The position numbers were made by a program, and so were the translations under genes. Below are positions 19,514 to 28,611 of a stretch of DNA of 64,000 nt, in pieces (within the stretch, counting starts at the first letter, position 1; each line of letters opens with the position of its first letter). The notes under the pieces were generated by a model. That model was not told the origin of the DNA and searched no databases. It saw only the letters and a list, made by a program, of their open reading frames with translations. The DNA is taken from the NCBI RefSeq assembly GCF_013410545.1, contig NZ_JACCFV010000001.1, positions 2,046,001-2,110,000 of the forward strand, given 5' to 3'. The stretch comes from Pseudoclavibacter chungangensis (GTDB lineage: Bacteria; Actinomycetota; Actinomycetes; Actinomycetales; Microbacteriaceae).

Positions 19514-20749
19514 GTGTCAGCGAACAGGTCCCTCCTGCGTCTCCTCGGGCGTCTCATGACGAAGTTCCCCCCGATCCGGTCCATCATCGACAACGCGGCC
19601 CGCATCGAGGACCGGGTTCGCCTCACGCGCGTCTCCACCGTGCGACGACGCGGGCACGTGACGATCGTCGAGCCCTACACGGCATACGGCTCGACCTCGT
19701 GGGTCCGCGTGCTCGCACGCGTGCAGATCGTGCCGCCACCCGGCCGACGACTGCGCGTGTTCGCGCGTCGCCGGGAGAGCGAGCGACGCGTGCGCGGCTG
19801 GCGCAGCTTCACACGAATCTCGGTTGGCCGGGTTCCCGCGACCGTCATCATCGACGGGGTCAGACACCGCGTGACGGCCGACCGCGGCGGCGTCATCGAC
19901 GTGAACCTGCCCGCGAACCTCGCACCGGGCTGGCGGGAGATCTCCTTCGAGAGCTTCGACGGCCGCATCACCCAGGCACCCGCGTTCATCGTGGACGACG
20001 CGCAGCGCACGGGACTCGTCTCGGACATCGACGACACGGTCATGGTGACGGCGCTCCCCCGCCCGCTGCTCGCCGCGTGGAACACCTTCGTCCTCGACGA
20101 GCACGCCCGCACACCCACGCCGGGCATGAACGTGTTCTACGACCGACTCCTGCGCACCCTCGGCTACGAGTCGGCCCCGACGCTGTACCTCTCGACCGGT
20201 CCGTGGAACGTCGCCCCCACGCTCGCCCGGTTCCTCGGCCGCAACCTCTACCCTGCGGGGCCCCTGCTCCTCACCGACTGGGGCCCGACCCCGAACCGCT
20301 TCTTCCGCTCCGGCTTCGACCACAAGGTGGCGAACCTCGAACGGCTCGCGCGCGAATTCCCCCACATCCGCTGGGTGCTCGTCGGTGACGACGGTCAGCA
20401 CGACGAGGAGATCTACGGCCGCTTCGCCACCGCGCACCCCGAGAACGTGCTCGCGATCGCGATCCGTGAACTGTCGACGAGCGAGGCCGTCCTCGCGGGC
20501 GGCCGCGTCGCCTCGTCGAAGTGGCAGGCCGACTCGGGCGTCCCGTGGGTGTACGGCCCCGACGGTGCCGCGCTCGCCGCACGACTCCACGAGGCGGGCA
20601 TCCTCCAGGAGTCCGCCGAGCGCTCACGCGCCGAGACCCTCCTCACCGAGTACCGCGAGGAGGTCGCCGAGCGCGACGAGTTCATCCGCACCGACGGCCG
20701 AGCGGGCGACCTCGAGGACGACGAGACGCCCGCCCTTCGGGAGCACTGA
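19514..20749 (+). CDS. App1-like phosphatidate phosphatase domain protein (DUF2183)
   Basis: A 411-residue protein with a DUF2183/App1 catalytic domain in its second half. The HAD-type motif I is VSDIDDTVMVT, and YLSTGPWN and LVGDDGQHDEEIY are the further family motifs. Yeast App1 dephosphorylates phosphatidate; bacterial homologues are presumed lipid phosphatases. GTG 19514 has GAGG 8 nt upstream and gives a natural N-terminus. A basic segment around 70-90 could contact membrane or nucleotide. Confidence 0.88.
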   Translation: MSANRSLLRLLGRLMTKFPPIRSIIDNAARIEDRVRLTRVSTVRRRGHVTIVEPYTAYGSTSWVRVLARVQIVPPPGRRLRVFARRRESERRVRGWRSFTRISVGRVPATVIIDGVRHRVTADRGGVIDVNLPANLAPGWREISFESFDGRITQAPAFIVDDAQRTGLVSDIDDTVMVTALPRPLLAAWNTFVLDEHARTPTPGMNVFYDRLLRTLGYESAPTLYLSTGPWNVAPTLARFLGRNLYPAGPLLLTDWGPTPNRFFRSGFDHKVANLERLAREFPHIRWVLVGDDGQHDEEIYGRFATAHPENVLAIAIRELSTSEAVLAGGRVASSKWQADSGVPWVYGPDGAALAARLHEAGILQESAERSRAETLLTEYREEVAERDEFIRTDGRAGDLEDDETPALREH

Positions 20750-20852
20750 CCACACCCTCACGACACGCCGACGCGCCCGTTCCGTTCCGGGCGACACGGC
20801 GGTGCCGCCGCCCTCGACTGTCGATTCCCCGCCCCGGCGTCTACACTTCGAT

Positions 20853-20868
20853 TCGAACATTTCTTCGA
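20853..20868. promoter_or_regulatory. LexA (SOS) box upstream of DUF6504-dnaE2
   Basis: TCGAACATTTCTTCGA matches the actinobacterial SOS box (TCGAAC-N4-GTTCGA) at 11 of 12 defined positions. It lies 31 bp before the DUF6504 start. LexA would repress the operon until DNA damage. Confidence 0.75.
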
Positions 20869-20899
20869 ACCGCGAGGTGTCCCAGCACAGGAGGCGACG

Positions 20900-21223
20900 A
20901 TGGAGGTCGGCGAGGCGGTCGATGTGGAGCTCTCCCCCGACGGGGCTCCCATTCGCTTCGAGTGGCGTCGGATCATGTACGGGGTCATCTCGACCCCCGA
21001 ACCGTGGCTCGGACGGAGCGAGTGGTGGCGCCAGGTACCCCGCGCCCCGCGCGACGCCGACGGGCCCGGGTTCGAGCTCGAGCTGTGGCGCGTCGACGCC
21101 GTGCCGCTCGCCGCGGGCGGGCCACGCATCGACGGCACGTTCGACCTGCTGCGCGCCGCCGACGGCACGTGGACGGTCACCCGTGCCTGGAGCGATGAGC
21201 TCGACGCCCGATTGTTCGCGTAG
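20900..21223 (+). CDS. DUF6504 family protein
   Basis: A 107-residue protein matching the small DUF6504 family that accompanies mutasome genes (imuB/dnaE2) in actinobacteria. An AGGAGG ribosome site precedes the ATG. It is followed 7 bp later by dnaE2 and preceded by an SOS box, so it is a damage-induced partner. The biochemical role is unknown; no catalytic motif is visible. Confidence 0.8.
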   Translation: MEVGEAVDVELSPDGAPIRFEWRRIMYGVISTPEPWLGRSEWWRQVPRAPRDADGPGFELELWRVDAVPLAAGGPRIDGTFDLLRAADGTWTVTRAWSDELDARLFA

Positions 21224-21230
21224 GTGCGCC

Positions 21231-24200
21231 GTGCGTTCCGATTTCGTGCATCTTCACGTCGCCTCCGCCTTCTCCGCCCACCACGGCACCGCCTGGCCCG
21301 AACAGCTCGTCGAGGCCGCTGCCGTCGAGGGCGCACCGGCCGCCGCCATCACCGACCGGGACGGTCTCTACGGCGCGATCCGGCACGTCCGGGCCTGCCT
21401 CGAGGCCGGGATCGCCCCGATCGTCGGGGTCGATCTCGCGCTCGTCCCGACGCGCCGCCAGCGTGACCGCACCCGCTCCACCGATCCCGATCCGCTCCCC
21501 GAGCCACCCGAGCAGGCTCGCGTCACGGTGCTCGCCCACGGACACACCGACGGCGCGGGGTGGGCGGGTCTGTGCCGGCTCGTCTCCGCGGCCCACGCCC
21601 CGCGTCGCGGCGAGACGGCACGCTCCGCCGCGGGCAGCGCGAACCGTGCGGTCGGCGTCTCCCGGGAGCGCTTCTCACCGTTCCTCCTCGGCGAGGACGG
21701 CCCGATCGGCACCCTCCTGCTCGGCCCCGTGTCCGATGTCGGTCTCGCGGTCGCCGCGGGCGATGCCGCGGGCGCGGAACGCCTCCTCCGCCACTACGCG
21801 ACGCTCCTGCCCGGCGCGCTCGCGGTCGAGATCGTCTGCCATCTCACGGAGCCCGGCCGGCCCGGCAGCCTGCGGCATGCGACCCGCATGCTCGAGCTCG
21901 CCGACGCCTGCCGCGTCCCCGCGGTCCTCACGAACCAGGTGCGCTACCTCCGCCCCGACGACGCGGTCACGGGCGATGTGCTCGACGCCGCGAGCACCCT
22001 GCAGCCGCTCGGCGGCTTCGAGGGGCAACCGAACGCGCAGGCCTGGCGCAAGCCCGTCGAACTCATGCGGACCGTCGCGGAGCTCGTCACGAGCCACTCC
22101 ACACTCGGCCGCTCCGGAGCCGAGCAGCTGCTCTCCGCGACGGCACGGCTCGCGGAGCGGTGCGTCCTCGACCCCGTCACCGATCTGCACTGGCGCGAGC
22201 CGAAGGTGCCCGAGCCCGAGGTGATCGGCCTCACGGGCGATCCCGATCGAGCGCTCTGGCAGCGCTGCGAGACCGCCCTCGGCGAACGCTTCGGCCACCT
22301 CGCGGAGCGGGCGCGCGAGGACGCCTTCCGTCGCATGCGCGACGAACTCTGCACGATCCAGGACTTCGGCTTCGCCACCTACTTCCTCACCGTCGCCGAC
22401 GTCACCGACCTGATCCGGAGCATGGGCATCCGCAACCAGGCCCGCGGTTCCGGCGCGGGGAGCCTCGTCAACTACCTCCTGCGGGTCTCGAACGTGAACC
22501 CGCTCGAACACGATCTGCTCTTCGAGCGATTCCTCGGGCGAGCGCGCTCGACGCTGCCCGACATCGACGTCGACGTCGAGTCGGCGCGACGTCACGAGGT
22601 CTACCGGGCGATCTTCGACCGCTACGGCTCCGAGCGCGTCACACTCCTGTCGATGCAGTCCACCTACCGCGCCCGCGGTGCCGTCCGCGACGCGGGCCTC
22701 GCGCTCGGCCTCGACGACGCACAGATCGATCTCGTCGCGAAGCAGCTGTGGCGCTTCGACGCGCGCCACTTCCGGGAGGCCCTCGGCGAGAAACCCGAGC
22801 TGCGCGAGCTCGCGGAGCTCATCGGCGACGACCGGGCACTCGACCTGCTCGTCGATCTCACGGAGCGCCTCGACCGGCTCCCCCGCCACATCTCCATGCA
22901 CCCGTGCGGCGTGCTGCTCGGGAACGCCGGCCTGCTCTCCGTCACCCCCGTGCAGCCGAGCGGCATGGGACTGCCCATGAGCCAGTTCGACAAGGACGAC
23001 ATCGACGACGCCGGCCTCCTCAAGCTCGACGTACTCGGCGTGCGCATGCAATCGACCCTCGCGTACGCGGTCGGCGAGATCGAGCGCGTCCACGGCCCGA
23101 GCGCGGCGCTCGCGGGCGGGTTGCCCGTCGATGCCCGCTACGTCACGCCGTCCGGGCACGTCCACCTCGACGAGGTCCCCCACGACGACGAGCCGACGTT
23201 CGAGCACATCCGCTCGACGCACACGCTCGGCATGTTCCAGATCGAGTCCCCCGGGCAGCGGGAACTCATCGGCAAGATGCAGCCGGACGAGTACGAGGAC
23301 CTCATCGCCGACATCTCGCTGTTCCGCCCCGGCCCGATGAAGGGCAACATGGTGGCGCCGTTCCTCGACGTCAAGCACGGTCTCGCCTCGCCCGACTACC
23401 TGCACGAGAACTTCCGCCCCTTCCTGCGGGAGACGTACGGGGTCGTGATCTACCACGAGCAGGTGCTCCGCATCCTGCACGCCTGCATGGGCATCGACCT
23501 CGCCGAGGCCGACGAGCTGCGTCGCCTCATGGAGAAGCGCGGCGAGGGCATCGAGGCGCGCTTCCGCCGCGAGACGGCCGCGAACCGCGACGAGCGGGGC
23601 CGTCGGCGCTACACCGACGCCGACATCGATCGCATCTGGAACGTCCTGAAGGGCTTCGGCTCGTTCGGGTTCTGCAAGGCACACGGTGCTGCGTTCGCCC
23701 TGCCGACGTGGCAGAGCGCCTGGCTCAAGACGCACTACCCGGCCGAGTTCTTCGCGGGCATCCTCACGCACGACCCGGGCATGTACCCGAAGCGGCTGCT
23801 GCTCGGCGACGCCCGGCGCATGGGGATCCCGATCCTCCCGCTCGACGTGAACCGCTCCACCGACGAGTACCGCGTCGAGCGCCTCCGCGACTCCGCGCCG
23901 GGGGCGGCGACGGAGCCGGGCGACCTCGGGATCCGGCTCTCGCTCGCCGATGTGCAGGGCATCACGATGGCCGAGACCGAGCGCATCCTCGCCGAACGCC
24001 CGTACACCTCGATCGGCGACTTCGCCGAGCGCGCCCGACCCTCCCGCCGACTGCTCGAACGCCTCGCCCTCGTCGGAGCCTTCGACGCGCTCGAGGCCGC
24101 ACGGGTCTCGACGATCCCGCCCGAGCAGGGCGGCAGGGCGAGGCCGAGCCGCGCCGACCTCGTCGCCTACGTGCGCGAACTCTCCCGCGCCCGACGCCCA

Positions 24201-24737
24201 CACCATCGGCACGAGGAGGAGCCCGAGCTCCCGATGCTCTTCGACGTGCACCCGGAGGTCGAGCCGCTCCTGCCCGAGCCCGATGCCCGTGCGCGGGTGC
24301 TCGACGAGCTCGACGTGCTGCAACTCGACCTGTCGGAGCACGTCATCGACAGCTACCGGCCGATGCTCGACGAGTTCGGCGTGACCCGCGCGGGCGATCT
24401 GCTGCGCATGCGGGGTGGCGCCGACGTCGTCGTCGCGGGCGTTCGCGTCGCGACACAGACCCCGCCCATGCGAACGGGCAAGCGGGTCGTGTTCATCAGC
24501 GTCGACGACGGCACGGGCTGTGCCGACGCCACGTTCTTCGAGGACGCCCAGGAGCAGTCGGGCCCGCTCCTGTTCGGGACGAAGCTGCTGATGATCAGCG
24601 GCACCGTGCGCCGCACGGGCGAGCGCGGCGTCTCGGTGCAGGCGGAGCGCGCGTGGGACCTCAAGCAGTTGTGGGCCCAGTGGAGTGCGACGAGACAGAA
24701 CGGGATCGCCCCCGAGTCGCTCGGCGAGACGGCCTGA
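21231..24737 (+). CDS. dnaE2: Error-prone DNA polymerase III alpha subunit
   Basis: A 1168-residue C-family polymerase. It has an N-terminal PHP domain (HLHVASAFSAHHG), a palm with catalytic acids in PDIDVDVES, fingers, a tandem HhH region and a C-terminal OB fold (VVVAGVRVATQT). It is longer than most DnaE2 proteins, mainly from a loop near residues 80-150. DnaE2 carries out translesion synthesis and damage-induced mutagenesis together with ImuA'/ImuB. Neither of those genes is in this window. The start is GTG 21231, with AGGTG shortly upstream. Confidence 0.95.
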   Translation: MRSDFVHLHVASAFSAHHGTAWPEQLVEAAAVEGAPAAAITDRDGLYGAIRHVRACLEAGIAPIVGVDLALVPTRRQRDRTRSTDPDPLPEPPEQARVTVLAHGHTDGAGWAGLCRLVSAAHAPRRGETARSAAGSANRAVGVSRERFSPFLLGEDGPIGTLLLGPVSDVGLAVAAGDAAGAERLLRHYATLLPGALAVEIVCHLTEPGRPGSLRHATRMLELADACRVPAVLTNQVRYLRPDDAVTGDVLDAASTLQPLGGFEGQPNAQAWRKPVELMRTVAELVTSHSTLGRSGAEQLLSATARLAERCVLDPVTDLHWREPKVPEPEVIGLTGDPDRALWQRCETALGERFGHLAERAREDAFRRMRDELCTIQDFGFATYFLTVADVTDLIRSMGIRNQARGSGAGSLVNYLLRVSNVNPLEHDLLFERFLGRARSTLPDIDVDVESARRHEVYRAIFDRYGSERVTLLSMQSTYRARGAVRDAGLALGLDDAQIDLVAKQLWRFDARHFREALGEKPELRELAELIGDDRALDLLVDLTERLDRLPRHISMHPCGVLLGNAGLLSVTPVQPSGMGLPMSQFDKDDIDDAGLLKLDVLGVRMQSTLAYAVGEIERVHGPSAALAGGLPVDARYVTPSGHVHLDEVPHDDEPTFEHIRSTHTLGMFQIESPGQRELIGKMQPDEYEDLIADISLFRPGPMKGNMVAPFLDVKHGLASPDYLHENFRPFLRETYGVVIYHEQVLRILHACMGIDLAEADELRRLMEKRGEGIEARFRRETAANRDERGRRRYTDADIDRIWNVLKGFGSFGFCKAHGAAFALPTWQSAWLKTHYPAEFFAGILTHDPGMYPKRLLLGDARRMGIPILPLDVNRSTDEYRVERLRDSAPGAATEPGDLGIRLSLADVQGITMAETERILAERPYTSIGDFAERARPSRRLLERLALVGAFDALEAARVSTIPPEQGGRARPSRADLVAYVRELSRARRPHHRHEEEPELPMLFDVHPEVEPLLPEPDARARVLDELDVLQLDLSEHVIDSYRPMLDEFGVTRAGDLLRMRGGADVVVAGVRVATQTPPMRTGKRVVFISVDDGTGCADATFFEDAQEQSGPLLFGTKLLMISGTVRRTGERGVSVQAERAWDLKQLWAQWSATRQNGIAPESLGETA

Positions 24738-24761
24738 TCGGCTCTCGCGCCACGGATCCGC

Positions 24762-25400
24762 TCACTCGGCGAGCACGCTCGCGGTGTCGCTGACGCGCGC
24801 GAAGCCGCCCGCGGCGAGGTTCACGGCGGTGGTGCGGGCGAGTTCCGCGGCGGGCACGTGCGTCCGTCCGAGGCCGGGGACGTCGGCCACGAGGTCGAAC
24901 GTCGTCGTCGCATCGAGCACAACCGTCACGTCGTAGCCGAGATTGCCGCCCATGCGTGCCGTCGTCTCGACGCACATGTTCGTCTGGATCCCGCAGAGGA
25001 CGAGCCGCGAGAGGCCCGCGCCACGGAGCCACACGTCGAGCGACGGCTCGCCCAGGAAGGCGGAGTTCACGTGCTTCACGACGAGCAGATCGGCCGCCGC
25101 GTCCGCCACCGCCGGAACGAGGGCGTTGCCCGGACCGGACGGGTGCAGCGGGGACGCGGGATCCCTGGAATCGTGTCGGACGACGACGACCGGGCCGCGG
25201 TCGCGGGCGGCCCAGTCCGCGAGCAGCCGGGACACGTGGTTCACCGCGTCGTTCGGCATGCCGCTCCCCCAGTACGCCGCGTCCTCGAAGCCCGTCTGGA
25301 CATCGATGACCACGAGCACCGTGTCGCCGTGGGACGATTCCTCGCCGGACGTGGCCTCGTTCCGCATCGCGTCGTCGTTCCGCTTCGCTTCGTCGTTCAT
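24762..25400 (-). CDS. Isochorismatase-family cysteine hydrolase
   Basis: A 212-residue cysteine hydrolase. The catalytic Asp is in VVIDVQTGF, the Lys in VVKHVNSAF, and the Cys in GIQTNMCVETTAR, with the usual cis-peptide region before it. Members hydrolyse amides such as nicotinamide or ureidoacrylate, or vinyl ethers. The first about 25 residues are charged and not part of the fold. The divergent GlxA-type regulator 70 bp away suggests substrate-induced expression. The exact substrate is unknown. Confidence 0.9.
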   Translation of the reverse strand: MNDEAKRNDDAMRNEATSGEESSHGDTVLVVIDVQTGFEDAAYWGSGMPNDAVNHVSRLLADWAARDRGPVVVVRHDSRDPASPLHPSGPGNALVPAVADAAADLLVVKHVNSAFLGEPSLDVWLRGAGLSRLVLCGIQTNMCVETTARMGGNLGYDVTVVLDATTTFDLVADVPGLGRTHVPAAELARTTAVNLAAGGFARVSDTASVLAE

Positions 25401-25470
25401 GCCTCCATCCCAGCGCCTCGGCGCACGCACGAACACCGGCCCGAAGTGCGGGTTCCGATAAGATCGCGCC

Positions 25471-26472
25471 ATGTTGATCGCGATCCTCGTCCTCGACGGG
25501 ATGCGGGCATTCGACGTCACGGCGACGCTCGAGGTGTTCGCCGACGACCGTCGGGACCGGGGCGTCCCGCGCGACGAGGTCGTCGCCGTCTCGCCCGAGC
25601 CCGCACCGCGGCTCGAGCACGGACTGCGCATCGACGTGGCGCCGCTCGGCGCCGCCCACGGCGCGGACCTCGTGATCGTGCCCGGCTTCGTGGACCCGCT
25701 CGCGGCGCTCGGGCCGGACCGGGACGCCTCCGTCGCCGCCGCGCTCGAGGCCCTCGTGCACCTGCACGACGCCGGTGCACGACTCGCGTCACTGTGCACG
25801 GGCGTGTTCCTGCTCGCACGCACGGGCCTCCTCGACGGACGGACCGCGACGACGCACTGGCGCTCCCTCGCGCACCTGCGCGAACGGCATCCGGCCGTCC
25901 GCGTCGATCCGGACGTCCTCTACACGCACGACCCCGAACGACGCGTGTGGACGTCCGCGGGCGTCACGGCCGGCATCGACGCGTGCCTCGCGATCCTCGC
26001 CGATGTCCACGGGGCGAGCGCCGCGGCGGCCGTCGCCAGGTCCCTCGTGCTCCCCGGCGTCCGGTCGGGCGGCCAGGCCCAGTTCGTACCGCCCCGCTAC
26101 CGGCCGGACGAGCTCGGCGGCGCCGAGTTCGAGCACCTGCGCGCCATGGTGCGGGGCCGCCTGCAGGAGTCGTGGCCGCTCGAGGCGCTCGCGCGGGTGG
26201 CAGGGCTCTCGCCGCGCACGCTGCAGCGCCGATTCCGCGCCGAGACCGGCCTCACACCGGGTCGCTGGCTCATCAGGGAACGCGTCGTCGAAGCGCAGGA
26301 ACTCCTCGAGCGGACGGCGCTTCCCGTCGAGCTCGTCGCCGCACGCGTCGGCTTCTCGAGCGCGGACCTTCTGCGCAAGCACTTCACCGCCACGGGAGCG
26401 GGCTCGCCGTCCGCCTACCGACGGCGTTTCGCCCGGGCCGCGACGTCCTCCCCACCGGATCGCTCCGGCTGA
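25471..26472 (+). CDS. GlxA-type AraC family regulator (DJ-1/PfpI + HTH_18)
   Basis: A 333-residue regulator. Its DJ-1/PfpI-like domain carries the elbow SLCTGVFLLARTG, and the AraC HTH contains PLEALARVAGLSPRTLQRRF and VELVAARVGFSSADLLRKHF. It is divergent from the isochorismatase gene and probably controls it. Its final about 19 residues overlap, antisense, the end of the convergent hydrolase gene (58 bp). Confidence 0.9.
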   Translation: MLIAILVLDGMRAFDVTATLEVFADDRRDRGVPRDEVVAVSPEPAPRLEHGLRIDVAPLGAAHGADLVIVPGFVDPLAALGPDRDASVAAALEALVHLHDAGARLASLCTGVFLLARTGLLDGRTATTHWRSLAHLRERHPAVRVDPDVLYTHDPERRVWTSAGVTAGIDACLAILADVHGASAAAAVARSLVLPGVRSGGQAQFVPPRYRPDELGGAEFEHLRAMVRGRLQESWPLEALARVAGLSPRTLQRRFRAETGLTPGRWLIRERVVEAQELLERTALPVELVAARVGFSSADLLRKHFTATGAGSPSAYRRRFARAATSSPPDRSG

Positions 26473-27998
26473 TCGACGGCCCCTCCCGCCTCCGCTCGAC
26501 GCCACGCGCCGCGCTCCGGTCGCACACGTTCGGCACCGTCGGTGCCGACGAGCCGGACCGCCCGCTCGATCTCGTCGTGCAGGAGCGCCGAGCCGAGGAT
26601 GCGGAAGTGACCCGAGAGCGGGACCTCGCGATCGTCCGCCGCGCCGGGCAGCCGGGAGGGGCTCGGGATGTGCGGATCGAAGGTCGGCCAGATCGACACG
26701 ATGCGCCCGTTCGTGGTGTCGCTCCAGCCGAGCGAGCGGATGATCCGGCTCGACGGCGAGAACTCCCGGATCGATGCGGCCGTGAAGAGCCTCGCGTACT
26801 CGGACCCGCTGAACGGCGTCGCGACGGCGACGAGACCGCGGACCCGAGCCGCCCCGCGCGGGTCGAGGAGCACCGACTTGCCGATGAGCCCGCCCTTGCT
26901 GTGTGCGACGATCACGACGTCCCGGAGCCCGAGCCGTTCGAGCGCCTCGACGACGATGCGCCCCTGCGCGGCGATGTCCTGCATGTTGAAGCCGAGTTCG
27001 GGGACGACGTGGACGGCATGGCCGAGTCGATGCAACCGGTCGCCGATCCCGCGGAGCATCGGCCAGCGCTCCAGCACACCCGGCAGCAGGACGACGGGCG
27101 GCAGCGCCGGGTCGCCCCGCTCCCAGCGTCGGAGCCTCCCACGATCGGGTGCGAAGCTGCGCAGGTGCCAGCCGACCGCGAAGCCGTAGTCGCGCGCGAT
27201 GTCCTGCAGACGCCCGTGGAGGCGTCGGAGCAGTGGTTCGTCCGGCGCCTCGTACCGCTCGGGCAGATCGAGCGCCTGCGCGAGCTCGTACGCGACGCGC
27301 GTGTGGGTCTCGCGCCGCCCGAGCAGCCCGAAGTGTCCGACGCGATCGACGTCGTCGTTGCGTGCGCTCGCGAGACGATTGCTGCGGCCCAGCACCTGGT
27401 CGAGGGTCGAACCGAGATTGAGGATCCGATCGTCCGCCGCGTCGTGCCGCGCGAGCACGATCGTCTGCCTGCTCGAGGGGCGCATGTCGATCACCTCGAC
27501 GTCGCTCACGAGGTTGCTGAGCTGGAAGCCGCGGAACGGTGCCGCGAGCGAGACGAGGCCGAGCACCCGGTCCTCGGGCTTCGCGAGCAGCAGCACCCCC
27601 TTGCCGACGAGACCCCCCTTGCTGTGCGCGATGAGGACGACGTCGCCGAGATCGTTCGCGCGGAGGTCGTCGAGCACGCGACGGGCGAGCGTCTCGGCGG
27701 ACTCCCGATTGCGGTGCAGCGTGGGAACGACGTGCACGGGATACCCGATCGCGTTGAGGTGCCGCAGGATCGGGTGCAGGAAGTCCCAGCGCTCCCAGAG
27801 TCCGCCGAGGGGCACGATCGTCGGGTAGCCCGGCGCGCCGCGGCGGAGGCGGGGCGCATCGGGCGGCGCGAGGGTGCTCCGCACGTGTCGATAGGCCGAC
27901 AGCATGAAGTCGTTGACGATCCCGAGTCCGACGGCCGCGATCACGAGCGGCCACTGACCGGGGCGGAAGTCCGGGAACGCGCGCTCGCTCGGTGGCAT
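26415..27998 (-). CDS. Internally duplicated alpha/beta hydrolase (two lipase-like domains)
   Basis: A 527-residue protein built from two homologous alpha/beta-hydrolase halves. Half 1 (about 55-250) has nucleophile Ser126 in AHSKGG, half 2 (about 298-500) Ser367 in the same AHSKGG. Both are preceded by YPVHVVPTL / HAVHVVPEL and followed by AAPF.G / ATPF.G, a downstream Asp (STLD / PTFD) and a GHF motif that could supply the His. Each half therefore seems to keep a full triad. A hydrophobic segment near 16-36 may anchor it to the membrane. The C-terminal 50 residues are polar. A Tag-like gene ends 7 bp upstream, implying co-transcription. Carboxylesterase or lipase activity is probable but not proven. 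Confidence 0.82.
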   Translation of the reverse strand: MPPSERAFPDFRPGQWPLVIAAVGLGIVNDFMLSAYRHVRSTLAPPDAPRLRRGAPGYPTIVPLGGLWERWDFLHPILRHLNAIGYPVHVVPTLHRNRESAETLARRVLDDLRANDLGDVVLIAHSKGGLVGKGVLLLAKPEDRVLGLVSLAAPFRGFQLSNLVSDVEVIDMRPSSRQTIVLARHDAADDRILNLGSTLDQVLGRSNRLASARNDDVDRVGHFGLLGRRETHTRVAYELAQALDLPERYEAPDEPLLRRLHGRLQDIARDYGFAVGWHLRSFAPDRGRLRRWERGDPALPPVVLLPGVLERWPMLRGIGDRLHRLGHAVHVVPELGFNMQDIAAQGRIVVEALERLGLRDVVIVAHSKGGLIGKSVLLDPRGAARVRGLVAVATPFSGSEYARLFTAASIREFSPSSRIIRSLGWSDTTNGRIVSIWPTFDPHIPSPSRLPGAADDREVPLSGHFRILGSALLHDEIERAVRLVGTDGAERVRPERGAWRRAEAGGAVDQPERSGGEDVAARAKRRR

Positions 27999-28005
27999 GT
28001 ACCGA

Positions 28006-28497
28006 TTATGGCGCCGCGGTGGCCAGGCGTTCGCCCCGGCCCGTCCATTCGACGAGTGCGTGTGCGACGACCGGCCCGACGAATCGGAATCCGTGCCCGC
28101 GCAGCACACGTGCGAGCTCGACCGACTCGACGGACCGCCGACCGCCCGTCCCCGGCAGGACGGTGAGCACCGTTCCCCGGGGAACGACGCCGTCCACGAG
28201 GCCCGAAAGCCCACCCGCCACACGCAGCGACAGCACCGTCCGAGCGTTGTGGACGGCCGCCTCGACCTTCCGCCGGTTCCGGATCATGCCGGGCCGGTGC
28301 AGTGCGACATCGACCTCGGCAGCCCCGAACGCCGCGAGCCGCACCGCGTCGAACCCCGCGAGCGCATCACGCAGCACGTCACGCCGCTCGAGCACGAGCC
28401 GCCACGACAGCCCGGCCTGGAACCCGAGCAGGACGAGCGCCTCGAACAGTTCCCGTTCGTCATCGGCACCGTCGTGTCCGTCCGTCCTCGACCCCAT
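28006..28497 (-). CDS. Tag-like (3-methyladenine glycosylase I family) protein lacking catalytic and zinc residues
   Basis: A 163-residue protein clearly related to Tag: LFEALVLLGFQAGLSWRLVL, then HRPGMIRNRRKVEAAVHNAR and GFRFVGPVVAHALV align along the E. coli enzyme. It begins where Tag residue about 27 would be, so the RCxW and YHD.EWG segments are missing. The catalytic Glu (CLEGQQAGLSW in E. coli) is Leu here, and the C-terminal zinc His and Cys are absent. No upstream in-frame sequence restores the N-terminus. It is probably not a glycosylase; a DNA-binding or decaying paralogue is more likely. It overlaps no other gene and precedes the duplicated hydrolase by 7 bp. Confidence 0.75.
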   Translation of the reverse strand: MGSRTDGHDGADDERELFEALVLLGFQAGLSWRLVLERRDVLRDALAGFDAVRLAAFGAAEVDVALHRPGMIRNRRKVEAAVHNARTVLSLRVAGGLSGLVDGVVPRGTVLTVLPGTGGRRSVESVELARVLRGHGFRFVGPVVAHALVEWTGRGERLATAAP

Positions 28498-28559
28498 CGC
28501 GGCCCCCTCCGTCGTCCTCCGATCCTGCCGCGCACGACCGGTCCGGGCCGCACGGACAA

Positions 28560-28597
28560 CGACGGGCTGTGGAGGAGTGCTCCTCCACAGCCCGTCG
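28560..28597 (-). terminator. Strong hairpin terminator after carbonic anhydrase gene
   Basis: A perfect 17-bp stem with a GTGC loop starts 14 bp past the stop of the beta-carbonic anhydrase gene. No U tract follows, as is common in high-GC actinobacteria. Confidence 0.85.
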
Positions 28598-28611
28598 GGC
28601 GACGCGGTGGC

